A DNA stretch of 64,000 bases from Moritella sp. F3 (lineage in GTDB: Bacteria; Pseudomonadota; Gammaproteobacteria; Enterobacterales; Moritellaceae). Positions within the stretch are counted from its first letter, which is position 1, and every line of letters starts with the position of its first letter. The position numbers were made by a program, and so were the translations under genes. The DNA is taken from assembly GCF_015082335.1 (NCBI RefSeq), contig NZ_BLRL01000003.1, forward strand, positions 124,001 to 188,000. Direction: 5' to 3'. Below, in pieces: positions 8,731 to 18,313 of this stretch. Under the pieces are notes generated by a model. The model saw only the letters and a program-made list of their open reading frames with translations. It was not told the DNA's origin and did no database searches.

Positions 8731-11137
8731 CATTAGCACGAGCAGTAACTGTAATAACCAAAGCCATGATAGTAACAACAGCCATAACAAGCTTGGCGTG
8801 AAGTTTTATCTATTGCAACTGATTGCCGTATTGCTGTTAGCGGGTTATCAATTGGGTTGGGGTCAATGGCAGATAGAGACAAACATCTTGTCTTTGTTAC
8901 CACAAAATAGTCAAACACAGTCTAGTCAGAAGCATAATATTCAACAAGCAAAATCGGCGTTATTCCAACAAGCCAACCAGCGCGTATTAGTCGCGATTTC
9001 TGGCGAGCAGGCTGTACCAGCTTATAAGCAACTCACGAAAACGATCAGCACATTTGATGGCATCGAAAACGAAGCCATGACAGTGCCGGATATCAAGGAT
9101 ATTGTCACCTTCTATCAGCCTTACCGTGATAGCGTTATGACAGCGGACTATCAAGCTTTGCTAACAGATCCTCACGCCATTAATAACTTTGTGTTAGGTA
9201 AGTTGACGCAAGTTAGCGACCCATTTGTTAGCGGCAGTTTAGCGATTGCCCCACGCTTAAATTTGGCAGAGTTCTTAGCGACAGGCCTCGCGAAATTACA
9301 ATCGTTTGAAACAGAACAAGGCATTATTGTCGTTAACCAAGACGGTTTAAAACATTACATCATGCCAATTAAAGTCGATGTAGATGGTTTCTCGGTTAAA
9401 CAAACTCAAGCATTTTCGCAGCAATTACAAGCTGAGTTCAAGACATTAGAAAGCCAATTTGGTGTTAATGTGCTTTATAGCGGGGTTCTGTTTCATACTG
9501 CCGAGTCAAGTCAGCAAGCTGAATTTGAAATGTCGACGTTTGGGGTTACCTCACTGTTAGCCGTATTATTGATGATTTTAGCTGTATTTCGCAGCGCTAA
9601 ACCGGTTAATTTAGCCTTGGTGGTATTAGCCATCTCGGTAGTTTATGGCTTAACGGCGGTAGTTACTTTATTCAATCAATTGCATCTACTTACGTTAGTT
9701 TTCGCTGTGACCTTAATTGGTATTGTGATTGATTACTGTTTTCATGCTTTTGTCAGTTTGAATACGACAGGCGGCATTAAATCGATTCGTACTGCGTTGT
9801 GCTTAGGCTTTATCACTACGGCATTGGGCTATGCGGCGTTAATCATGTCGCCATTATCCTTACTTAGCCAAGTGGCAGTATTCATGATTTTTGGTTTATT
9901 TGGCGCATTATTAACAGTGTTGCTATTACTGCCGTATTTGAACCTGAGTGGCAGAATTAGTGTTACGCCTCGTGTGTGGATTCTAACGGAAAAGTTAAAT
10001 GTGTGGTTAAGCCGATTGCACCTGCAACGTCGAGTGATATTCACCGTGCTGAGCATCGCGTTAGTGAGTGTTGTTGTCATCGACGATATTAATTTTAATG
10101 ATGATATTCGCTTACTTAATTCTAGTCCGGCATTTTTGATTGATAACGAGATCAACATGGCGAAGCTAATGGGTTACCAGCACAGTCAGCGTATTGTCAT
10201 TAGCGCCGATGACAGTGAAACCTTGTTACAACGTCAAGAGGTCTTACTGGCTAAGTTAGCAGCTCAGCGCGACTTAAAGGTAAAAAGTATCGCGAGTTTA
10301 TTGCCGTCAATAGCAAAGCAGCAGGCGAGTAATTCGCTACTCAAAAAGGCTGAAAAACAACAGTATTTTGAATTAGGTTTAGCTAATTTAGGCTTGCTGG
10401 ATTCGGTTGATGATTTTACGCCATTAACGCTTGCTACATTTAATACTGGTCCGCTACAGGCGTTATCATCAATATATATTTATCAATATGAAACAGATGA
10501 TGCGATGAGTAATACAAGCAATCGTAAATATGCACTTTGGGTTGAAACCTCTGGTGTCGCGCTAAATAGTGATTTACAGCACTGGATCGCAGCGCAAGTC
10601 GATATGAGTATTGATAACAAGCCAGCTGAAGTGACCGCCGCATTAAGCCATTATCGCCAAGCGCTATTCTTGCTGTTTGCGGGGGCTATATTAGTGGTGA
10701 CGATTGTCTTGTGTTTACGCTTTGGCTTAGCGCAAGGTTTATTAGGTCTGCTCAGTATTGTGCTGAGTGCTGGTGGCGCTTTATTATTGACGCAATTGAG
10801 CTTAGGGCACCTTAATATCTTTAATTTGTTAGCTGTGTTGTTGATCCTTGCTTTAGCGATTGATTATGTGATCTTCTATCAAGAACATGGCTTACAGCGC
10901 AATACTGTTTTAGCGATTACTTTATCGGCTATTTCATCGGCCTTGGTATTTGGTGTGCTTGCACTAAGTGTGACGCCTGCGGTAGAAAGTTTTGGCTTAA
11001 CTGTTATGTTTGGTATTTTATTGGTGTTTCTGCTTGCCCCTTTAAGTGCGAAAGCATTGACCCCTTTAATTGCAAAAAACACAGGTCCTTCAAGTATAGT
11101 AAGCCCGAGGTTAAAAAATGAAATTAAACCTAGCTAG
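8717..11137 (+). CDS. apeM: MMPL/RND-family exporter (ApeM-like)
   Basis: An 806-residue membrane transporter with two repeats, each one N-terminal span, a large periplasmic domain and about five clustered spans (near 30-48 and 255-415 in the first, 620-790 in the second). This is the MMPL layout. I choose GTG 8717 because AAAGG lies six bases before it; ATG 8696 in the same frame would add seven residues. It probably extracts the polyene lipid from the inner membrane and hands it to ApeL. A short Ser/Asn-rich cytoplasmic tail precedes the first span. Confidence 0.82.
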   Translation: MNNSSISTSSNCNNQSHDSNNSHNKLGVKFYLLQLIAVLLLAGYQLGWGQWQIETNILSLLPQNSQTQSSQKHNIQQAKSALFQQANQRVLVAISGEQAVPAYKQLTKTISTFDGIENEAMTVPDIKDIVTFYQPYRDSVMTADYQALLTDPHAINNFVLGKLTQVSDPFVSGSLAIAPRLNLAEFLATGLAKLQSFETEQGIIVVNQDGLKHYIMPIKVDVDGFSVKQTQAFSQQLQAEFKTLESQFGVNVLYSGVLFHTAESSQQAEFEMSTFGVTSLLAVLLMILAVFRSAKPVNLALVVLAISVVYGLTAVVTLFNQLHLLTLVFAVTLIGIVIDYCFHAFVSLNTTGGIKSIRTALCLGFITTALGYAALIMSPLSLLSQVAVFMIFGLFGALLTVLLLLPYLNLSGRISVTPRVWILTEKLNVWLSRLHLQRRVIFTVLSIALVSVVVIDDINFNDDIRLLNSSPAFLIDNEINMAKLMGYQHSQRIVISADDSETLLQRQEVLLAKLAAQRDLKVKSIASLLPSIAKQQASNSLLKKAEKQQYFELGLANLGLLDSVDDFTPLTLATFNTGPLQALSSIYIYQYETDDAMSNTSNRKYALWVETSGVALNSDLQHWIAAQVDMSIDNKPAEVTAALSHYRQALFLLFAGAILVVTIVLCLRFGLAQGLLGLLSIVLSAGGALLLTQLSLGHLNIFNLLAVLLILALAIDYVIFYQEHGLQRNTVLAITLSAISSALVFGVLALSVTPAVESFGLTVMFGILLVFLLAPLSAKALTPLIAKNTGPSSIVSPRLKNEIKPS

Positions 11138-11723
11138 ACTAAGTGCTGTACGATCCTCGATGTTAGTTCTGACGATGTTAGTATTAACAGGCTGTATCAG
11201 CATGCCGCAAAGTCATTTAGTCACGATGGCGCCGAATGTGACCTTGCAGCTCACTGCGCCACCGAAAGCATTACAAATGCAGGGTAAGACACAACTAATC
11301 GAAGCCGAGTTTGATGGCGATACTCAGAGCTTATTAGCGCAGGTGGAATTTACCGAGACGCAGATTAAACTGGTGGCGATGACGCCTTCTGGTATTCCCT
11401 TGTTTGATGTATTGTGGAGTGTGGAAGATGACGCGGTTATCAACCAATATGTACCTGTGCCGGGATTAGACATCAGTTATGTGATTGCCGATCTGCAATG
11501 GGTTAACTGGCCGTTTTCACAATTACAGCTGGCGACAAATGGTACATTTACTCAAGCGTTTAATCATCACGTCGGTCAAGGCCGAGCGGATTGGACACGT
11601 ACGTTAAGTCAAGATGGACAAGTCATTTTAACCGTCGATAAATTCGATAATCGCTATATCCTTAAGCATTTATTGCGTGATTATCAAATAACAATAACAG
11701 AATTAAGTAGGGTGTCTCTGTGA
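11118..11723 (+). CDS. apeN: DUF3261 lipoprotein (ApeN-like)
   Basis: A 201-residue predicted outer-membrane lipoprotein: signal sequence with lipobox LTGC, lipidated Cys26. The rest is a beta-rich domain typical of DUF3261 proteins in APE loci. It overlaps the exporter by 20 bases and the following ketosynthase by GTGA. It is likely a LolB-like receptor paired with ApeL, which is inference from position and size. Confidence 0.75.
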   Translation: MKLNLARLSAVRSSMLVLTMLVLTGCISMPQSHLVTMAPNVTLQLTAPPKALQMQGKTQLIEAEFDGDTQSLLAQVEFTETQIKLVAMTPSGIPLFDVLWSVEDDAVINQYVPVPGLDISYVIADLQWVNWPFSQLQLATNGTFTQAFNHHVGQGRADWTRTLSQDGQVILTVDKFDNRYILKHLLRDYQITITELSRVSL

Positions 11724-12916
11724 GTATCTGTCTAAAAGATTTTGGTGTGGTATGCGCACTCGGTGATTCAAAAGCCTCAGTAGCCGCTGGGCTGTTAACA
11801 GGAAGTCGAGATGGTTTAGTGCTTGATAGCGAGTTGCCAAATGCTGAGCCGCAGTATGTCGGTCGTGTAGCTGACTCGACTTTTGATAAAACAATAGTTG
11901 ATAAAAAACAGACCCGTAATGATCAACTTGGTCAGTTAGCTTATTCACAAATTGCCGATACGCTTACGCCACTCATCGCTGAATTTGGTCAACAACGTAT
12001 CGCAGTCGTGATCGGCACTAGTACGTCTGGTATTGAATATGGCGAGCAAGCATTAAAACAGAAGCTGGCCACGGGTGAATACCCAGATAATTACCATTAC
12101 CGCATGCAAGAAATGGGTACCACGGCGCAGTTTATTGCGGACTTATGCCAAGCCAAAGGGCCTGTTTATAGCATTTCGACCGCTTGTTCATCGAGTGGTA
12201 AAGCCCTAGTCAGTGCGCAGGCATTACTGGATGCTGACTTAGCGGATGTGGTTATTGCCGGTGGTGTTGATAGTTTAGCGAAATTAACGGTTAATGGTTT
12301 TAAAGCATTAGCATCAACAGCGACAGCGCAGAATAATCCATTTGCGGCAAACCGTGATGGGATTAATATTGGTGAAGCGGCAGCCTTGTTTATCGTTACC
12401 AAAGAACAGGGTGGCATTCAGTTGCTAGGGGCGGCGGAAACCTCTGATGCTCACCATTTATCGGCGCCTCATCCTGAAGGCGAAGGCGCTCTGCGGGCGA
12501 TGCGAATGGCATTGGCTGAAGCAAACTTGCAAGGTGAGCAAATCGATTATGTGAACTTACATGGTACGGGCACACCCAAGAATGATGACATGGAAGCAAA
12601 AGCTATGTTTAACGCCTGTGGTCGCGATGTATTGTGCGGGTCGACTAAGGGCATGACAGGACACACCTTAGGTGCCGCTGGTGCATTAGAGGCTGGCATC
12701 TGTTGGTTGTTATTACAGGATGAATACAACCCATTAAATAACGTACCCGCTAATGTTAGCGACGGTGAGGTTGATAGTAGCCTTGCGCAGATTAACTTAG
12801 CTAGCCGTAATGACGACATAGCGAATAACGCTAACAATAAATTGCAAACCTGCATGAGCAATTCATTTGCTTTTGGTGGTAACAATATCAGTCTAGTGAT
12901 AGGAAGACAGCAGTGA
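11720..12916 (+). CDS. apeO: Beta-ketoacyl-ACP synthase (ApeO-like)
   Basis: A 398-residue FabF-like condensing enzyme with the full Cys-His-His triad: Cys156 in STACSSS, His281 in LHGTGTP and His315 in GHTLGAAG, plus Lys310. The start is GTG 11720, overlapping apeN. It is the catalytic ketosynthase expected to pair with the ApeC-like subunit at the left edge, though about 11 kb separates the genes. It extends the polyene by malonyl condensation. Confidence 0.85.
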   Translation: MSICLKDFGVVCALGDSKASVAAGLLTGSRDGLVLDSELPNAEPQYVGRVADSTFDKTIVDKKQTRNDQLGQLAYSQIADTLTPLIAEFGQQRIAVVIGTSTSGIEYGEQALKQKLATGEYPDNYHYRMQEMGTTAQFIADLCQAKGPVYSISTACSSSGKALVSAQALLDADLADVVIAGGVDSLAKLTVNGFKALASTATAQNNPFAANRDGINIGEAAALFIVTKEQGGIQLLGAAETSDAHHLSAPHPEGEGALRAMRMALAEANLQGEQIDYVNLHGTGTPKNDDMEAKAMFNACGRDVLCGSTKGMTGHTLGAAGALEAGICWLLLQDEYNPLNNVPANVSDGEVDSSLAQINLASRNDDIANNANNKLQTCMSNSFAFGGNNISLVIGRQQ

Positions 12917-13392
12917 GCACTATTTTAGCAGTAAATCAGTATCCAATCGCGGACGTATTACCGCATAGCGCGCCAATGATCTTACTGGATGAATTGGTGA
13001 GCTATGACGACGAAAATGTCAGCTGCCGCGTGACGATCACGCCAAGCCTACCTTTCTTTGATACTGGCAAGCAAGGCGTACCAAGTTATGTCGGTTGTGA
13101 ATACATGGCGCAAACGATCGCTGCATACGGCGGTGCACATGCACTTGATGATGCGGGCGAAGTGAAAATCGGTTTTCTATTAGGCTCGCGTAAATATCAC
13201 GCCGAAGTGGGGGTATTTAAACTCGCGCAGACCTTGCTAATAGAAGCCAAAAAACTAATTCAAGACGAATCAGGACTGTGTGTTTTTGATTGCGTTATAA
13301 AAGATGAAGAAAATGCGGTATTAGCACAAGCTAAAATCAATGTATTTCAACCGCAGGATCCAGCACAATTTTTAAAGGATAATCATGAGTAA
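12913..13392 (+). CDS. apeP: 3-hydroxyacyl-ACP dehydratase, ApeP family
   Basis: A 159-residue hotdog protein. 'LPHSAPMILLDEL' near residues 18-30 is typical of the ApeP-like dehydratase family. The GTG start overlaps apeO by 4 bases. Together with the ApeI-like protein it forms the dehydratase function of the polyene cycle. It overlaps the ketoreductase by 8 bases. Confidence 0.83.
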   Translation: MSTILAVNQYPIADVLPHSAPMILLDELVSYDDENVSCRVTITPSLPFFDTGKQGVPSYVGCEYMAQTIAAYGGAHALDDAGEVKIGFLLGSRKYHAEVGVFKLAQTLLIEAKKLIQDESGLCVFDCVIKDEENAVLAQAKINVFQPQDPAQFLKDNHE

Positions 13393-14110
13393 ACGTATTT
13401 TAGTAACTGGCTCAAGTCGTGGACTGGGTAAAGCGATCGCACTGCAATTAGCCAAAGACGGTTTTGATATTAGTGTGCATTGCCGTTCAGGCGTTGAAGC
13501 GGCGCAGGATACGTGTGCACAAATTGCGGAACTCGGTCAAGCGACTAGCTTGTTACAGTTTGATGTGTGCGATAGAGCCGCAGCAAAAGCAAGCATTGAA
13601 GCTGATATTGCTGCACATGGGGCTTACTATGGCGTAGTCTGTAATGCCGGTATAACTCGTGATATGGCGTTCCCATCAATGGAAGGCGAAGATTGGGATG
13701 ACGTTATTCGTACGGGATTAGACGGATTCTATAATGTTATCCACCCAACTGTTATGCCTATGGTTCGTGCGAAACAAGGCGGTCGTATCGTTACAATGGC
13801 CTCTGTTTCAGGGATCATGGGCAACCGTGGTCAAGTGAACTATAGCGCAGCAAAAGGCGGGATCATCGCCGCATCAAAAGCGTTATCACTTGAGCTGGCA
13901 AAACGTAAGATCACGGTGAACTGTGTCGCGCCTGGTTTAATTGAATCTGACATGACCAATGATTTACCACTCGATGAAATCAAAAAAATGATCCCATTAA
14001 AGCGTATGGGCAAACCTGAAGAAGTGGCGGGCACGGTATCATTCCTGGTATCGGACTGTGCTGCCTATATCACTCGTCAAGTTATCTCTGTAAACGGTGG
14101 ACTGATCTAA
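13385..14110 (+). CDS. apeQ: 3-oxoacyl-ACP reductase (ApeQ, FabG-like)
   Basis: A 241-residue short-chain dehydrogenase. The cofactor loop is TGSSRGLG (residues 8-15), NAG is at 87-89, and the catalytic set is Ser140 or Ser142, Tyr153 and Lys157. AAAGGAT lies just before ATG 13385. It reduces the beta-keto group after each condensation. A FabG of primary fatty acid synthesis is less likely because the gene sits inside the APE operon. Confidence 0.87.
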   Translation: MSKRILVTGSSRGLGKAIALQLAKDGFDISVHCRSGVEAAQDTCAQIAELGQATSLLQFDVCDRAAAKASIEADIAAHGAYYGVVCNAGITRDMAFPSMEGEDWDDVIRTGLDGFYNVIHPTVMPMVRAKQGGRIVTMASVSGIMGNRGQVNYSAAKGGIIAASKALSLELAKRKITVNCVAPGLIESDMTNDLPLDEIKKMIPLKRMGKPEEVAGTVSFLVSDCAAYITRQVISVNGGLI

Positions 14111-15336
14111 TGAGAAGAGTTGTTGTAACGGGTATGTCTGCGATCACTGCGCTTGGCGATGATTGGACAACGTTTAAAGCTGGATTAGAGAAGGGCGAAA
14201 ATGCCGTTAAAGTGATGCCTGAATGGGATTACCTTGACGGTCTGAATACCCGTTTAGCTGCGCCGGTATTACATTTTGAAAAACCAAAACATTACAAGCG
14301 CAAGCAAGTGCGCTCGATGGGACGTGTATCGTTAATGTCGACGCGGGCAACGGAATTAGCGCTAGAGCAAGCACAGTTATTAGACCATCCAGCATTAACC
14401 GATGGCCGCACAGGTATTTCATATGGTTCATCTGTGGGTTCTACTGAGCCGCTAGTTAACTTTAGTCGGATGATGGACACTGGCAATATGTCAGGCGTGA
14501 CTGCGACAAGTTATATTCAAACTATGTCACACACTGCACCTGTGAATGTTGGCGTATTCTTTGGTTTGACTGGTCGTGTTATTACGACGAGTTCTGCTTG
14601 TACATCTGGTTCGCAAGGCATTGGTTATGCCTATGAAGCGATTAAGTTTGGCCGTCAAGATTTAATGGTTGCTGGTGGCGCTGAAGAGCTGTGCATTACC
14701 GAAGCGGCAGTGTTTGATACCTTGTATGCAACCAGTGTTAAAAACGACACGCCAGCGCTGACACCACGCCCATTTGATAAAGACCGTGATGGTCTGGTTA
14801 TTGGCGAAGGTGCTTGTACGTTGATTTTAGAAGAACTAGAGCATGCACTTGCACGTGGTGCGACGATTTATGCTGAAATCATTGGTTTTGGTTGTAACTC
14901 CGATGGTAAACACGTAACCCAACCAACCGCCGAAACAATGCAGATTGCCATCGAGCAAGCAGTGCAAGACGCTAATATTGATATTGCTGAAATTGGTTAT
15001 GTGTGCGCGCACGGCACTGCGACAGATCGAGGTGATATTGCCGAAACCAATGCCACAGCCAATGCGCTAGGTAAAAAACCAATTAGCTCACTAAAAAGCT
15101 ACCTTGGACATACCTTAGGTGCCTGTGGCGCGATTGAAGCGTGGGCATCAATCAATATGATGCAAGACAACTGGTTTGCCCCAACGATTAATCTGGACAG
15201 TATTGCTGAAGAGTGTGGTGATTTGGATTATATTCGCGGTGAAGGTCGTGAAATTAACACTGATGTTGTGATGAGCAATAACTTTGCATTTGGTGGTATT
15301 AACACATCATTGTTATTTAAACGTTGGCAGGGCTAG
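14110..15336 (+). CDS. apeR: Beta-ketoacyl-ACP synthase (ApeR-like)
   Basis: A 408-residue second FabF-like ketosynthase with an intact triad: Cys164 in SSACTSG, His301 in AHGTATD and His334 in LGHTLGACG. It begins on the last base of the ketoreductase stop codon (TAATG). In APE systems this enzyme is needed beside the ApeO/ApeC pair, possibly for the first elongation. It is the last gene before the terminator hairpin. Confidence 0.86.
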   Translation: MRRVVVTGMSAITALGDDWTTFKAGLEKGENAVKVMPEWDYLDGLNTRLAAPVLHFEKPKHYKRKQVRSMGRVSLMSTRATELALEQAQLLDHPALTDGRTGISYGSSVGSTEPLVNFSRMMDTGNMSGVTATSYIQTMSHTAPVNVGVFFGLTGRVITTSSACTSGSQGIGYAYEAIKFGRQDLMVAGGAEELCITEAAVFDTLYATSVKNDTPALTPRPFDKDRDGLVIGEGACTLILEELEHALARGATIYAEIIGFGCNSDGKHVTQPTAETMQIAIEQAVQDANIDIAEIGYVCAHGTATDRGDIAETNATANALGKKPISSLKSYLGHTLGACGAIEAWASINMMQDNWFAPTINLDSIAEECGDLDYIRGEGREINTDVVMSNNFAFGGINTSLLFKRWQG

Positions 15337-15375
15337 TCTTAAATTAGTCTTGAAGACAACGTATAAAAGCTGAAG

Positions 15376-15413
15376 AAAAACGCGTCCGACTTTCATTAAG
15401 TGGCGCGTTTTTT
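15376..15413 (+). terminator. Rho-independent terminator of the aryl-polyene operon
   Basis: AAAAACGCG pairs with CGCGTTTTT; CC/GG extends the stem past one bulged T, around a loop of about 12 bases, and it ends in six Ts. It lies 40 bases after apeR and also faces the 3' end of the minus-strand hydrolase gene, so it may serve both. Confidence 0.8.
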
Positions 15414-15447
15414 ATTCTTAGCTAACCTACTAAATCTAGCTAACCCA

Positions 15448-16674
15448 TTAAATATGTTCAGTTAAGAAGTTAATGACATAGTCACTCGCTGCTTCACTAT
15501 CAGGGCAGTGACCGACCTTACCAAAAAATGCGGTTTCACCTTGTGATGATAATGCTGCCGTTTTCTTTATATCACTAGGCATCGCCACCGGATCTTTATT
15601 GGTATTAATGGCTAATAGTGGCGTATCTATTCGCGCTTTACCATCAAAGTAACCACGTGTGGCCAGTGAATATTTAGCTGCGTTATTCATGTAATAATCC
15701 CTATCACTCGGGTCGCCACCTAAACGTGCGGTCAACGCGTCTACTGACATCGCTGGAATGAAGTCGAGTAATTTGTGGTTTGTTAACGGTCCATCCACCA
15801 GGGAACAGCGTGCTACCACAGCTTTGAGCTTTGGTTCGTTAAGGGCAAATTCAAGCAGGGCAGGGCCGCTACCAGAAGATCCTAATACACCAATACGATC
15901 AGCGTTGATATTGTCATTCTGTTGTAAAAATTTAAATGCCGCGTTATGAGAACTATCCAGTTCGCCAACCGTTAATGCATGTTTGTAATCTAATCCGCCG
16001 CCAGGCATATCAAAAGTTAATACCGCATAACCCTGTGCATTTAATTTCAGTACTGATGTGTGGTGTTCTATCAGGGTTTTATCGACACCGCCAGACCAGA
16101 TTACCGCGGGCAGGTTAGTGCCTTGTGCTGGTAAATGTAAGATGCCCGGCACCGTAGTCCCATCGGCTAACGGCAGGCGTACTAGCTCTACATAATCACC
16201 GGTGAGTTGCAGTGATTTAACGTAGCTATTTACCGCGTTATCTAACGCTAAAATTTCATTCGGACGTTTCAAATTCGGGTAGCTAGCAATAAGGTACATG
16301 GTGGATGCTTTCATGTAGGCTTTTGCTGACGCTTCAGGGTCTTTTAATTGCTGCGCCTGCTGCAGTAATAAGTCTGCCGCTTGCGAGAATTCATAGGTCC
16401 AAAATGTAGGTGAATTCAGGTTTTCTGCATCTCTTAATTTACTGTCACTGTGGATGCTTTCTAACACTTTTTTGATTTCTATTTCAGCTAAACCTGCTTT
16501 GGTCCAATCTTCAAAGCGTAAACCGCGATAAAAGTCTTGCTGGATCTCGTCTAAGTTATTCTTAAAACTAGAGTGGCTAGCGATATTGGTTTCTGTTGTT
16601 TGTGCTTGAGCCGTTAATGACATTATTGGAGTGAACATTGACGACAAGAGTAATGGTAAGAGTAATTTTTTCAT
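15448..16674 (-). CDS. Secreted alpha/beta hydrolase, FrsA/DUF1100-like
   Basis: A 408-residue protein from ATG 16674; an ATG at 16719 would add 15 residues ahead of the signal peptide and is less likely. The signal peptide is 'MKKLLLPLLLSSMFTPIMS' followed by AQA. A helical N-terminal region precedes a C-terminal hydrolase domain with nucleophile elbow GSSGSG and a C-terminal His in 'VGHCPDSEAASDY'. The layout resembles FrsA-like esterases, but FrsA is cytoplasmic while this one looks exported. The substrate is unknown. Confidence 0.72.
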   Translation of the reverse strand: MKKLLLPLLLSSMFTPIMSLTAQAQTTETNIASHSSFKNNLDEIQQDFYRGLRFEDWTKAGLAEIEIKKVLESIHSDSKLRDAENLNSPTFWTYEFSQAADLLLQQAQQLKDPEASAKAYMKASTMYLIASYPNLKRPNEILALDNAVNSYVKSLQLTGDYVELVRLPLADGTTVPGILHLPAQGTNLPAVIWSGGVDKTLIEHHTSVLKLNAQGYAVLTFDMPGGGLDYKHALTVGELDSSHNAAFKFLQQNDNINADRIGVLGSSGSGPALLEFALNEPKLKAVVARCSLVDGPLTNHKLLDFIPAMSVDALTARLGGDPSDRDYYMNNAAKYSLATRGYFDGKARIDTPLLAINTNKDPVAMPSDIKKTAALSSQGETAFFGKVGHCPDSEAASDYVINFLTEHI

Positions 16675-16861
16675 TATAATTATATGCCTATCCTTAGGTG
16701 TTATGATTATTATAGTCACTTTAATGTAGAATTTTTGTCGTGATGCTGACTGTATTTATAAGTAAAAAGAAAAAATTTATGAGCATGAGTAAAAATGTTT
16801 TTGGACAAATCTAATTTACTGTAGACTTATCGCATATATTTTCAGGGTTTAGAGATACGTA

Positions 16862-17593
16862 ATGGAATCATTCGATAAAATATACCATCGAGCTGTAGAG
16901 CGTAAGGGTGGAGAGCAAGCACTCGCGTATTTGCTATCGCAGCCACTGACAAACGATGAGCTGGTTAAAGTGACGGACAGCGATGTATTGGCTGAATTTA
17001 CTCGCGCGATCTTTAAATCAGGCTTTGTATGGCGAATTATTGAAATTAAGTGGTCCGGCTTTGAAGAAGTGTTCTGGGGCTTCGATATTGATAAATTGAT
17101 CTTAATGCCAGATGACATGCTAGAACGCAAAGCGGCTGATACTAAAATTATTCGTAATTACACGAAAGTAAAAACAGTGCGTGATAATGCGATGTGGCTG
17201 AAAGATATCTGTGAAGAACACGGTTCAGTCTCTGAGTGGTTAGCACAATGGCCTGCAGATGATGTAGTCGGTTTGTGGCAATACATGAAAAAACACGGCA
17301 GTCGTTTAGGGGGGAATACCGGGCCTTACGCACTGCGTCGACTCGGTAAAGATACCTTTATTTTGAGCTCTGATGTGGAAGCTTATTTCCGTGGTCATCA
17401 ACTTATCGATGGCGGATTGATGACAAAACGTAGTTTGACGACGATCCAGGACGCCTTTAATCAATGGCAAAAACAGTCAGGCTATAGTCTACAAGAGCTA
17501 AGCCAAATTATTGCGTATTCAGTGGGTGACAACCGTGTCGGTTTTAGTGCTGGGACTGTTGGTGACGAGAAAGAGAGTGAAAGTAATGAATAA
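16862..17593 (+). CDS. DNA-3-methyladenine glycosylase I-like (Tag family) protein
   Basis: A 243-residue HhH-GPD-superfamily protein resembling Tag. 'FTRAIFKSGFVWRIIEIKW' and 'FEEVFWGFD' match the substrate-pocket helices, and 'GNTGPYALRRLGKDTFILS' matches the region before the catalytic area. Tag is usually about 190 residues, so this is a longer, diverged relative. It probably excises alkylated adenine, though base specificity is unproven. It overlaps the next gene by 8 bases. Confidence 0.7.
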   Translation: MESFDKIYHRAVERKGGEQALAYLLSQPLTNDELVKVTDSDVLAEFTRAIFKSGFVWRIIEIKWSGFEEVFWGFDIDKLILMPDDMLERKAADTKIIRNYTKVKTVRDNAMWLKDICEEHGSVSEWLAQWPADDVVGLWQYMKKHGSRLGGNTGPYALRRLGKDTFILSSDVEAYFRGHQLIDGGLMTKRSLTTIQDAFNQWQKQSGYSLQELSQIIAYSVGDNRVGFSAGTVGDEKESESNE

Positions 17594-18104
17594 GTTAATG
17601 GTTACCCTGTTATTGTTGTGCGCATCAGTATTTCCAGCACAAGCGCTGACGGTTAAGTTTAGTGAAGCAGAACTACAAGAACGAGTCTCTAATGAGATGC
17701 CGTTAATAAAGAAAACGGCTTTTATGACGGTAGAGTTAACCAATCCGATATTGACGCTCGCGAAAGATAAAAACGAAATTGAATTACAGCTAAACGTTAA
17801 ACTGTTAATGGGTGAGTTAACGAATAAAGGCTATGCTCGCCTTACTGGTTCATTACGTTATAAAGCTGAAGATGCTGCATTTTATGTCACCAATATGCAA
17901 GTGCATGAAGTGCGAGTTGAAGGTATGCCGGAGTTTTTTACTCCGCAAGTCAAACAAATGGCGGAGCAGGTGGTTAATCCGGTATTGGATAAAATGCCGA
18001 TTTATAAACTCAAAGATGACTTAACGCAAACCATGGTTAAAGCGGTATTAGAATCAATTGAAGTGCATAACAAAACCTTAATAGCGACGCTTAAAGTTAT
18101 TTAA
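17586..18104 (+). CDS. DUF1439 exported protein, YceB-like
   Basis: A 172-residue protein from ATG 17586. The signal peptide 'MNKLMVTLLLLCASVFPAQA' lacks a lipobox Cys at the cleavage site, so unlike YceB it looks like a soluble periplasmic protein. The body has the amphipathic beta pattern of DUF1439 ('IELQLNVKLLMGELTNKGYA'), a BPI/TULIP-like lipid-binding fold in relatives. It overlaps the glycosylase gene, suggesting cotranslation. Confidence 0.68.
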   Translation: MNKLMVTLLLLCASVFPAQALTVKFSEAELQERVSNEMPLIKKTAFMTVELTNPILTLAKDKNEIELQLNVKLLMGELTNKGYARLTGSLRYKAEDAAFYVTNMQVHEVRVEGMPEFFTPQVKQMAEQVVNPVLDKMPIYKLKDDLTQTMVKAVLESIEVHNKTLIATLKVI

Positions 18105-18131
18105 CCATTACAGCAGCGTATCATTAATGAT

Positions 18132-18170
18132 AAAAATACCGCGTAGCATGATGCTAAGCGGTATTTTTTT
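18132..18170 (+). terminator. Rho-independent terminator after the DUF1439 gene
   Basis: ATACCGC pairs with GCGGTAT, and TAGCAT with ATGCTA inside it, making a long stem with a tiny loop, preceded by As and followed by seven Ts. It lies 28 bases after the stop codon. Confidence 0.88.
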
Positions 18171-18252
18171 ATCTGTAATTCTGAGTACAGCAATAATATT
18201 ATTGTGATCTGCATCATGTTTTGTTATTATCCCTATAGAGGTACTTTAGGTC

Positions 18253-18267
18253 GTTGGTTTAACCAAC
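18253..18267. promoter_or_regulatory. 15-bp palindrome, possible operator
   Basis: GTTGGTT-T-AACCAAC is a perfect dyad of 7+7 bases around one base, about 47 bases before the TTG start of the small Cys-rich protein. A TATTAT-like -10 lies just upstream (near 18224). The binding protein is not known. Confidence 0.35.
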
Positions 18268-18313
18268 TCTATTGTTCTCGAGAATCTGATTTCTAAAGTA
18301 AGGATATTTTATT

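Noticed and set aside
3..15336. Operon considered as a flexirubin or primary fatty acid synthesis cluster
   Set aside because: Gene order, split ketosynthase/chain-length factor, LolA-like, MMPL and DUF3261 genes match the aryl-polyene layout; no dialkylresorcinol (DarA/DarB-like) genes are present in the visible part.
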